DNA from: Acidobacteriota bacterium
Lineage (GTDB): Bacteria; Acidobacteriota; Terriglobia; Terriglobales; Acidobacteriaceae
Assembly (NCBI GenBank): GCA_021802085.1
Contig: JAKAAZ010000197.1
Location: 1-6,576 of the forward strand
DNA: 6,576 bases
Direction: 5' to 3'
Positions 1 through 4,695 of this stretch are shown here, piece by piece. Under the pieces are notes generated by a model. That model made no database searches, had not been told where the DNA came from, and worked only from the letters and a program-made list of their open reading frames with translations. Position numbers and translations under genes: made by a program. How positions within the stretch are numbered: the first letter of the stretch is position 1; each line of letters begins with the position of its first letter.

Positions 1-173
1 CTTCGAGAAAACCCAGATTTCATGCGCCTTCCAGCCATTTCTATCCCATACTGACTTGTCTGTATTCGCTAACCAACTGAATCTATTCTAGTTCTAGCCG
101 GACACTAGTGCCTCCGTACATTCGCTCCACGCAATGCCTGCCAGCGCCAATCGCTACGACGGCAGAAGCAGGC
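1..173. other. Left-edge non-coding stretch
   Basis: This is the region beyond the stop codon of the last VOC gene, and its first 110 bases are more AT-rich than the rest of the window. Short open frames enter from the left edge on the plus strand and stop at about 54, 79 and 90. Any of them could be the tail of a gene lying outside the window, but none carries a recognisable motif. An imperfect inverted repeat (GCCTGC at 136-141 with GCAGGC at 168-173) lies just downstream of the VOC stop codon. It has a 26-nt loop and no T-run, so I do not call it a terminator. Confidence 0.4.
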
Positions 174-575
174 CTAGTCGCAGTTGATCATCCAGGGGAT
201 GCCAAATTGGTCGGTCAGCATGGCAAAGCGCTTCGCCCAGAATGTCTGCTGAAGCGGCATTTGTACCTTGCCATTTTGTGACAATACCTGGAACAAGCGT
301 TCGGCCTCCGCGATATCTTTCGTGCCGAGCGAGATGGAAAAGCCCTGCGGTGTTTGCTGGTGGCCGGGAGGCGCGTCGGAAGCCATCAATACAGTGCCGC
401 CTACAACCATCCGAGCGTGCAAAATCTTGTCGCGCCATTCCGGCGGCGTTTGCGCCTCCGCCGGCGTGTCCGCGTGGGTCACCATGGCTTCGATTTTTCC
501 TCCGAGGTGTTGCTCATAAAATTTGAACGCCTCCTCGCAGTTTCCGTTGAACAATAAATACGCATTCAATTGCAT
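174..575 (-). CDS. VOC family protein, PhnB-like (glyoxalase/bleomycin-resistance fold)
   Basis: A 133-residue cytoplasmic protein of the vicinal oxygen chelate superfamily, PhnB-like branch. The N-terminal stretch YLLFNGNCEEAFKFYEQHLG (residues 6-25) is the typical first beta-alpha unit. HARMVVGGTVLMASDAPPG (about 52-70) is the central strand pair, and the C-terminal FAMLTDQFGIPWMINCD closes the second module. Length fits E. coli PhnB (about 147 aa), but no phosphonate genes are nearby, so no phosphonate role is implied and the substrate is unknown. The ATG at 575 is chosen because an AAGGAG Shine-Dalgarno sits about 8 nt upstream. In-frame starts further upstream (for example at 599) would read through that site, and the longest form runs into the neighbouring VOC gene. 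It is the last gene of the probable five-gene operon, 88 bp after the preceding VOC gene. Family is firm; function is not. Confidence 0.9.
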   Translation of the reverse strand: MQLNAYLLFNGNCEEAFKFYEQHLGGKIEAMVTHADTPAEAQTPPEWRDKILHARMVVGGTVLMASDAPPGHQQTPQGFSISLGTKDIAEAERLFQVLSQNGKVQMPLQQTFWAKRFAMLTDQFGIPWMINCD

Positions 576-663
576 TTTCTTCTCCTTTCGCCCTTGCATG
601 GTTGAAGTCTTTGCGGGAAATCGATTCGCATCCACGTCGAGCACCCGCTCAGCACGCTCGGGC

Positions 664-1149
664 CTAACCCTGGTCGTATGCTTCCTGTAAGCGTCGAATG
701 TCGAGCTTGTCCATTTGCAGCATGGCGCGCATGGCCGCGGCTGATTTTTTCGCGTCACTGCCGTGCAGCAGTTTCCCCAAAACAGAAGGAACGATTTGCC
801 ACGACAAGCCGTATCTGTCCTTGAGCCAGCCGCAACGGCTCTCCTGGCCGCCATTGGAGAGCTTCACCCACAAATCGTCGACTTCAGCCTGCGTCTCGCA
901 GTTCACGACAAGAGAGATTGCTTCTGTGAAGTGAAAATGCGGGCCGCCATTCAACGCGATGAATTCCTGCCCGTCGATCTGAAACGACACGGTCATGACC
1001 GTTCCGGGCGGCCTTCCGGACGCATTTGCGGCTTCCTCTCCGTAACGAGTGATCTTCCCAATCTTTGCATTCTTAAAAATCGAGACATAGAAATTCGCCG
1101 CCTCTTCGGCTTTGTCGTCGAACCATAAAAACGGTGTAATTTTCTGCAT
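664..1149 (-). CDS. VOC family protein, 3-demethylubiquinone-9 3-methyltransferase-like (PhnB superfamily)
   Basis: A 161-residue cytoplasmic protein of the VOC superfamily, in the group named after 3-demethylubiquinone-9 3-methyltransferase (the '3-dmu-9_3-mt' domain). That name is historical and does not prove methyltransferase activity. Visible hallmarks are ITPFLWFDDKAEEAANFYVS near the N-terminus, the Gly/His-rich FIALNGGPHFHF in the middle, and CGWLKDRYGLSWQIVP. These are followed by a C-terminal helical tail (KKSAAAMRAMLQMDKLDIRRL) typical of this group. The ATG at 1149 is chosen because a GGGAG-type ribosome binding site lies about 7 nt upstream, and the protein then starts at the conserved MQKITPF. 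It begins 58 bp after the MoaD-like gene on the same strand and is probably the fourth operon gene. It differs strongly from the VOC protein downstream, so the two are not a recent duplication. Substrate unknown. Confidence 0.9.
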   Translation of the reverse strand: MQKITPFLWFDDKAEEAANFYVSIFKNAKIGKITRYGEEAANASGRPPGTVMTVSFQIDGQEFIALNGGPHFHFTEAISLVVNCETQAEVDDLWVKLSNGGQESRCGWLKDRYGLSWQIVPSVLGKLLHGSDAKKSAAAMRAMLQMDKLDIRRLQEAYDQG

Positions 1150-1207
1150 CGTCGCTCTCCCGTGAATCGTCGACATGAAGGAACACAGGCTCTCTGCCTG
1201 ATTCTCT

Positions 1208-1516
1208 TTACCCTCCGGCAATGGCACCAAGAATAATCAAGGGTTCCGTTCCAGACACCACCGCGTCGGGCAGTGGAGCATCGGGCGGTTCATGTGACAG
1301 GTCTTGCTCACAGGCAAAAAATCGCAGGAACGGTCGCCGCTGTTGCGTCACCTGGTCGCGAATCGTTCCGCGCAGCATAGGATAGCGGGCCTCCAGCGCG
1401 TCGACCACAGAACGCTGCGTGATCGCGCCTTTCATTTCGAGCGTCACCTCGCGGCCCACGCCTGCCAGCGTCCGCAAGTGCGCGGGCAGCTCGATTCGCA
1501 CCAGCCTCGGCGTCAT
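1208..1516 (-). CDS. MoaD/ThiS family small beta-grasp protein with C-terminal Gly-Gly
   Basis: A 102-residue small protein that looks like a ubiquitin-fold sulfur carrier. The N-terminal RLVRIELPAHLRTLAGVGRE resembles the first strands of MoaD, the middle SVVDALEARYPMLRGTIRD is the usual helix (compare MoaD 'L..L....P.L...'), and the C-terminus is EPLIILGAIAGG. The terminal Gly-Gly is what MoaD, ThiS and archaeal SAMP proteins use for adenylation and thiocarboxylation by an E1-like enzyme. It is longer than MoaD (about 81 aa), mainly through the loop around residues 60-85. Its ATG overlaps the stop codon of the propeller gene as ATGA (4-bp overlap), with a GGAGG about 13 nt upstream. No MoaE, MoeB/ThiF, thiazole or molybdopterin gene lies in the window, so assigning it to molybdopterin or thiamine synthesis would be unsupported. 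A sulfur-carrier or protein-modifier role working with the propeller is inference from coupling. Confidence 0.85.
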   Translation of the reverse strand: MTPRLVRIELPAHLRTLAGVGREVTLEMKGAITQRSVVDALEARYPMLRGTIRDQVTQQRRPFLRFFACEQDLSHEPPDAPLPDAVVSGTEPLIILGAIAGG

Positions 1517-2628
1517 GGCAGCGTTTGTACCTCCACCGAAAACACGGCGGGAAGGTCGCGCGCAATCGGCGCCCAACTGTCGCCGGCATCCGCCGAGCAG
1601 TACACCTGGCCGCCGGTGGTGCCGAAATACACGCCGCATTCGTCCAGAGAGTCTACACTCATCGCGTCGCGCAATACATTCACGTAGCAGTCCCGCTGCG
1701 GCAGGCCTTTCGTCAACGGCTCCCATTCGTTGCCGCCCGCGCGGCTGCGATAGACCCGCAGTTTTCCATCGATGGGATAATGCTCCGAGTCGCTCTTGAT
1801 CGGCACGACATACAGCGTCTCCGGCTCGTGGGCGTGCACGTCGATGGCAAAGCCAAAGTCCGTCGGCAGATTTCCGCTCACCTCCTGCCATGTGTCGCCG
1901 GCGTTGTCGCTTCGCATCACGTCCCAATGCTTCTGCATGAACAGTACTTCCGGGCGCGATGGGTGCATGGTAATGTGATGTACGCAGTGGCCGACCTCGG
2001 CATTCGGGTCGGGGATGTACTGCGAATGGAGGCCGCGGTTGATGGGCTGCCAGGTCGTGCCGCCGTCGTTGGTGCGAAACGCGCCCGCCGCGGAGATGGC
2101 GATGTACATGCGCCCTGCGTTGCTGGGATCGAGCAGGATTGTGTGCAGGCACATGCCGCCGGCGCCGGGTTGCCAGCGCGGTCCGGTGCCGTGTTTGCGC
2201 AATCCGGAAAGCTCCTGCCACGACTGGCCGCCGTCGGTCGAGCGGAACAATGCCGCATCTTCCACTCCCGCGTACACCGTGTCCGGATCGGTCAACGAGG
2301 GTTCCAGGTGCCAGACCCGTTTGAACTCCCACGGATGCGGTGTGCCGTCATACCACTGGTGCGTGCCGGCAACCCCGTCGTAGGCGAATTTGTTTCCGAC
2401 CGGCTCCCATGTCTCGCCGCCATCGTTGGAGCGCTGAATCAACTGGCCGAACCAGCCGTTGGTCTGCGAGGCATACAGCCGGTTGGGATCGGCGGGCGAT
2501 CCCTTCAGGTGATACATTTCCCAGCCGCCGAAGAACGGCCCTTTGACATCCCAGTTTTTGCGCTTTCCGTCCGACGAGAGCACGAATGCGCCTTTGTGCG
2601 TGCCTACCAAAACCCGTACCTTGCTCAT
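1513..2628 (-). CDS. BNR/Asp-box beta-propeller protein (WD40/YVTN/BNR-like, 'exo-alpha-sialidase' type)
   Basis: A 371-residue beta-propeller. Asp-box motifs (S/T-x-D-x-G-x-x-W) occur at residues 67-74 (SNDGGETW), 130-137 (STDGGQSW), 186-193 (TNDGGTTW), 240-247 (SDNAGDTW) and 345-352 (SADAGDSW). A degenerate box lies at 295-302 (SRAGGNEW), and an N-terminal SSDGKRKNW is a possible seventh. The even spacing indicates six or seven blades. Databases often call such proteins exo-alpha-sialidase, but I see no FRIP motif and no clear Arg triad, so glycosidase activity is doubtful. There is no signal peptide (it starts MSKVRVLVGTHKGAF), so it is probably cytoplasmic. Its ATG overlaps the regulator's TGA by 4 bp (ATGA), and its AAGGAG binding site is embedded in the regulator's last codons (ERRKK). 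Its own stop overlaps the MoaD-like start in the same way. This arrangement points to matched expression of the three proteins. Propeller fold is confident; activity unknown. Confidence 0.9.
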   Translation of the reverse strand: MSKVRVLVGTHKGAFVLSSDGKRKNWDVKGPFFGGWEMYHLKGSPADPNRLYASQTNGWFGQLIQRSNDGGETWEPVGNKFAYDGVAGTHQWYDGTPHPWEFKRVWHLEPSLTDPDTVYAGVEDAALFRSTDGGQSWQELSGLRKHGTGPRWQPGAGGMCLHTILLDPSNAGRMYIAISAAGAFRTNDGGTTWQPINRGLHSQYIPDPNAEVGHCVHHITMHPSRPEVLFMQKHWDVMRSDNAGDTWQEVSGNLPTDFGFAIDVHAHEPETLYVVPIKSDSEHYPIDGKLRVYRSRAGGNEWEPLTKGLPQRDCYVNVLRDAMSVDSLDECGVYFGTTGGQVYCSADAGDSWAPIARDLPAVFSVEVQTLP

Positions 2629-3119
2629 TTCTTTCTCCTTTCAGTTTCTCGCGCTAACTCTGTAGGCGAAGTGTCGTCAAATTTTGGAATCAGAGGAGTC
2701 GAATCCCGTTCCCGCCATCGTCGGCGAGTTTCGGCGAGAATCTGTTCACGGCTATTTTCCATGTGCGCAATCAAGTCGCAGGGCGCTGCCGTCGCTTCAT
2801 ACTTTGCACCCCAGAGCAACAGCTCCAGCATCACCGGCGCAAGGTCAATGCCTTTCTGAGTCAGTCGATAGTTCACGCGTCGCCCATCCGTCTGCTCTGG
2901 CTCCGTCATCAGGATCCCGGCCGCTTCCAGAGTTTTCAGCCGGTTGGAAAGGATATTTGTGGAAATACCTTCGCCGGATTCCTGAAACTCCTTGAACGTG
3001 TGGTAGCCGCGCACCATCATGTCGCGGATGATCAGCAGCGACCAGCGATCGCCGAACTGCTCCAGAGAGATGCTGACAGGGCATCCGGATCGGCGTTTCG
3101 ATTTTGACTTTTCCGGCAT
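2625..3119 (-). CDS. HxlR family winged-helix transcriptional regulator
   Basis: A 164-residue DNA-binding regulator of the HxlR/YodB/HypR (MarR-like) family, usually dimeric. CPVSISLEQFGDRWSLLIIR (13-32) is the family's N-terminal signature. FKEFQESGEGISTNILSNRL (42-61) plus KTLEAAGIL is the helix-turn-helix, and GRRVNYRLTQKG (79-90) is the wing. The tail after about residue 115 is longer than in many HxlR proteins and highly charged. Cys13 sits where YodB and HypR carry their redox-sensing cysteine, so thiol or electrophile sensing is possible but unproven. The ATG at 3119 is the only usable start, because an in-frame TAA lies 18 nt upstream with no other start codon between. No good Shine-Dalgarno precedes it, suggesting weak translation. 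It is first in the operon, and its stop overlaps the propeller start. Two inverted repeats upstream are likely its own operators, implying autoregulation. Confidence 0.93.
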   Translation of the reverse strand: MPEKSKSKRRSGCPVSISLEQFGDRWSLLIIRDMMVRGYHTFKEFQESGEGISTNILSNRLKTLEAAGILMTEPEQTDGRRVNYRLTQKGIDLAPVMLELLLWGAKYEATAAPCDLIAHMENSREQILAETRRRWRERDSTPLIPKFDDTSPTELARETERRKK

Positions 3120-3133
3120 GGGGGTAAGCCGTC

Positions 3134-3162
3134 CATGTTACTTGCAAAATACAAGCAACATG
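3134..3162. promoter_or_regulatory. Putative HxlR operator, box 1 (imperfect inverted repeat)
   Basis: A 29-bp imperfect palindrome centred at 3148. The outer arms are CATGTT (3134-3139) and AACATG (3157-3162), a perfect match. The inner part TACTTGCAAAATACAAGCA (3139-3157) shares the ACTTGCnAAATnCAAG core with box 2. Eleven of 14 symmetric positions pair. It lies 15 bp upstream of the regulator's start codon, just downstream of the candidate -10, where a bound dimer would block transcription. Binding by the adjacent HxlR protein is inferred from position and symmetry. Confidence 0.6.
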
Positions 3163-3165
3163 AAA

Positions 3166-3194
3166 CAATTAGCAGAAACACTTGCGAAATGCAA
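3166..3194 (-). promoter_or_regulatory. Candidate sigma-70-like promoter for the HxlR operon
   Basis: Read on the minus strand, TTGCAT (3194-3189) and TAATTG (3171-3166) are separated by 17 bp. This would place the transcription start near 3158-3160, about 40 nt before the regulator's ATG. The -35 lies inside operator box 2, and the start point abuts box 1. Both hexamers are only moderate matches, so this is a suggestion supported mainly by its fit to the operators. Confidence 0.35.
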
Positions 3195-3197
3195 GTG
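3179..3197. promoter_or_regulatory. Putative HxlR operator, box 2 (perfect inverted repeat)
   Basis: CACTTGCGAAATGCAAGTG is a perfect 7-bp inverted repeat with a 5-nt spacer, centred at 3188, exactly 40 bp from the centre of box 1. It shares the ACTTGC/CAAG arms and the AAAT spacer with box 1. It overlaps the candidate -35 of the HxlR operon. Size and symmetry fit a winged-helix dimer such as HxlR. It could also affect the divergent plus-strand gene starting at 3406, although it is over 200 bp from that start. Confidence 0.65.
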
Positions 3198-3208
3198 AAT
3201 GTTGCCTG

Positions 3209-3226
3209 GATTTTCGGCAGAAAATC
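3209..3226. repeat. Perfect AT-rich inverted repeat in the divergent intergenic region
   Basis: GATTTTC (3209-3215) and GAAAATC (3220-3226) flank the 4-nt loop GGCA, giving a perfect 7-bp hairpin. No T-run follows on either strand, and no gene ends nearby, so it is unlikely to be a terminator. A second short palindrome, TTGCCTGTAGGCAA, lies at 3270-3283. Either could be a regulator site for the plus-strand DUF4136 gene, but the sequence does not settle this. Confidence 0.4.
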
Positions 3227-3405
3227 TCCTGGTTTGGATGTCCGAGGCGGTAAACGAAGCCTGCGGATCTTGCCTGTAGGCAACCTAAAGAGTACGGCCA
3301 CGTCCAAAAGAGTGTAAAACGCGGGGGATGCATGATCGTAGAGATATCCCGCAATCCAATCGTTTAGCCTCAAACAATAAGTTTTACTGAAAAAGGAGAA
3401 AGTTT

Positions 3406-4008
3406 GTGAGAAAGCCTTCGTGTCGTCGTCGCTCAATTTTTCCGCTCGCATTGACTGTTGCCGCACTGCTAGCCCTTCCAGCCATCCTGCAAGCGCAGTC
3501 CGTTCGAGTCAACTGGGCAAAAAAAGCCTCATTCACAGGCGATAAAACGTATGAATGGATTCCTAGTAAAGACACGAACCATCCATTTTACCGCCAGTAT
3601 GTCGGGCAATTTGTGCGGGCTGAACTTGCCAAAAAGGGCCTACGAGAGGTTTCCGCCTCGCAGTCGCCCGATTTGCTGGTCACCTATCACTTCCTGACCC
3701 AGGAGACCGAGGATGTACAAACGAACGGCTTCGGCTACGGTGGTGGTGGTGACGGCTGGGGCGGCTGGGGGATGGGCATGGGGGATATGGGCATGGGCAT
3801 GGGGGATATGGGCATGGAAGATACCACGACCACCGAAGTGCCGGTGACCATGGGAATCCTGACTGTGGACATGATCGACGCAAAAACAAAGAAGATCATC
3901 TGGCGCGGACAAGCGACGGAGGACAACGTTCTGAAGAGCACAAAAGGCGAGGAGAAAAAGGTCAAGGACGCAGTTGATAAAATGCTCGATCATTTTCCGC
4001 CCAAATAG
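3406..4008 (+). CDS. Secreted DUF4136 domain protein with Gly/Met-rich insert
   Basis: A 200-residue protein starting with GTG, with a strong AGGAG Shine-Dalgarno 7 nt upstream (3394-3398). Residues 1-30 form a Sec-type signal peptide: a basic n-region (RKPSCRRR), a hydrophobic core (FPLALTVAALLALPAIL) and likely cleavage after Leu-Gln-Ala30. No lipobox cysteine is present, unlike many DUF4136 lipoproteins, so a soluble periplasmic form is likelier. DUF4136 features are the start VRVNWAKKASFTGDKTYEW, the helix FVRAELAKKGLREVSASQSP, the strand DLLVTYHF, and the C-terminal half with LTVDMIDAKTKKIIWRGQA and KVKDAVDKMLDHFPP. Between the halves (about 108-137) is a low-complexity Gly/Met/Trp segment with two GMGMGDM units. 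DUF4136 proteins often carry a Gly-rich loop here. Function of the family is unknown. It is transcribed alone, divergent from the HxlR operon and convergent with the mutase genes. Confidence 0.9.
   Translation: MRKPSCRRRSIFPLALTVAALLALPAILQAQSVRVNWAKKASFTGDKTYEWIPSKDTNHPFYRQYVGQFVRAELAKKGLREVSASQSPDLLVTYHFLTQETEDVQTNGFGYGGGGDGWGGWGMGMGDMGMGMGDMGMEDTTTTEVPVTMGILTVDMIDAKTKKIIWRGQATEDNVLKSTKGEEKKVKDAVDKMLDHFPPK
3769..3816 (+). repeat. 21-nt in-frame tandem repeat encoding GMGMGDM
   Basis: Two adjacent 21-nt units at 3769-3789 and 3790-3810 differ at one base and both encode GMGMGDM. A partial third unit (GM) runs to 3816. The repeat lies inside the low-complexity insert of the DUF4136 gene and keeps the frame. 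It looks like a recent duplication, possibly by replication slippage, and could vary in number between strains. Confidence 0.8.
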
Positions 4009-4122
4009 GCGTAGATTCACTGAATTGCGTGAACATCGAGCAGTCGCGCAATGCGGCGTTCGCATTTCTGAGGACGCGCGGCGTGAGTCACTTCCGCGGC
4101 AGGGGACAAGTACGCACGCCGG

Positions 4123-4563
4123 CTAGGCGGCGAGGCCGCGCGGCTTCACGTGCGAGCGGATAAATTCCACCGTGGTTTCCAGCGGCGTTCCCGGCCCGAA
4201 GATTGCTGCCACGCCTTGCTGTTTCAGGAAATCGATGTCCTGCGCGGGAATCGTCCCGCCCAGCACCACCAGGATGTCATCCGCTCCGCGCTCTTTCAGC
4301 AGAGCCATCAGTCGCGGCACGATCGCGTTGTGCGCGCCGGAGAGAATGCTCAACCCGATGCATTGCACGTCTTCCTGGATCGATGCATTCACGATCATCT
4401 CCGGCGTCTGGCGCAGTCCGGTGTAGATGACTTCCATGCCAGCATCGCGCAGCGCGCGCGCGATCACTTTGGCGCCGCGATCGTGACCGTCCAGTCCCGG
4501 CTTCGCCACCAGCACGCGGATAGGGAATTCATTTTTTGGTTTGACGCTTGGGTCGATGGTCAA
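4123..4563 (-). CDS. Cobalamin-binding small subunit of split acyl-CoA mutase (methylmalonyl-/isobutyryl-CoA mutase type)
   Basis: A 146-residue stand-alone B12-binding (Rossmann-like) domain, equivalent to the C-terminal domain of methylmalonyl-CoA mutase or to IcmB/HcmB. The cobalamin motif DxHxxG is D25-G-H27-D-R-G30, where His27 would be the lower cobalt ligand. LSILSGAH (71-78) and the LGGTIP turn (101-106) are the other nucleotide-tail contacts. It should pair with the large subunit encoded upstream to bind adenosylcobalamin for carbon-skeleton rearrangement of an acyl-CoA in the cytoplasm. The start is TTG at 4563. A GAGGA Shine-Dalgarno lies just upstream, there is an in-frame TGA 30 nt upstream with no ATG or GTG between, and the next in-frame Met is residue 43, beyond the cobalt ligand. 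It lies 132 bp downstream of the large-subunit gene on the same strand, so co-transcription is likely. An icmB-like role depends on the partner's specificity. Confidence 0.93.
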   Translation of the reverse strand: MTIDPSVKPKNEFPIRVLVAKPGLDGHDRGAKVIARALRDAGMEVIYTGLRQTPEMIVNASIQEDVQCIGLSILSGAHNAIVPRLMALLKERGADDILVVLGGTIPAQDIDFLKQQGVAAIFGPGTPLETTVEFIRSHVKPRGLAA

Positions 4564-4695
4564 AGGCTTCCTCGCGGTGTCCCTGTTTAGTCAGAGCATT
4601 TTCCCTGTTACCGTAATGCGGGCTTCATACTATCCCACCCTGGCTTCGCTACGATTGATGGGTACCCGTAACATTCCACGAGTTGTGAAACTGCT
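4564..4695 (-). other. Spacer between mutase subunit genes, with a B12-domain-like fragment
   Basis: The spacer is long for two genes of one enzyme. Its minus-strand reading encodes VAKPGWD ahead of a stop, resembling the VAKPGLD that opens the cobalamin motif of the downstream gene. The DNA at 4633-4652 matches 4490-4509 at about 15 of 20 positions, centred on a shared GGCTTCGC (plus strand). This could be chance, a decayed duplicate of the B12-domain start, or a dispersed intergenic repeat. I see no convincing terminator or promoter here. Confidence 0.3.

Noticed and set aside
136..173. Inverted repeat after the last VOC gene as a rho-independent terminator
   Set aside because: The stem is only 6 bp with a 26-nt loop, and no T-run follows on the minus strand.
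174..575. Phosphonate metabolism role for the PhnB-like protein
   Set aside because: Only the fold name suggests it. No phn genes, phosphonate transporter or C-P lyase genes are present in the window.
1208..2332. Long minus-strand frame extending the MoaD-like gene upstream to 374 residues
   Set aside because: The extra N-terminal part is the out-of-frame reading of the propeller gene. The ATG at 1516, coupled to the propeller stop, gives a MoaD-sized protein.
1525..2859. Long plus-strand open frame (444 codons) opposite the propeller and HxlR genes
   Set aside because: It is antisense to two genes with clear family motifs, lacks any recognisable domain and spans their junction. Codon bias of the real genes explains it.
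4127..4139. GC-rich hairpin (GCGGC/GCCGC) at the end of the cobalamin-subunit gene
   Set aside because: It lies inside the last codons, its loop is 3 nt and no T-run follows, so it is probably just GC-rich coding sequence.
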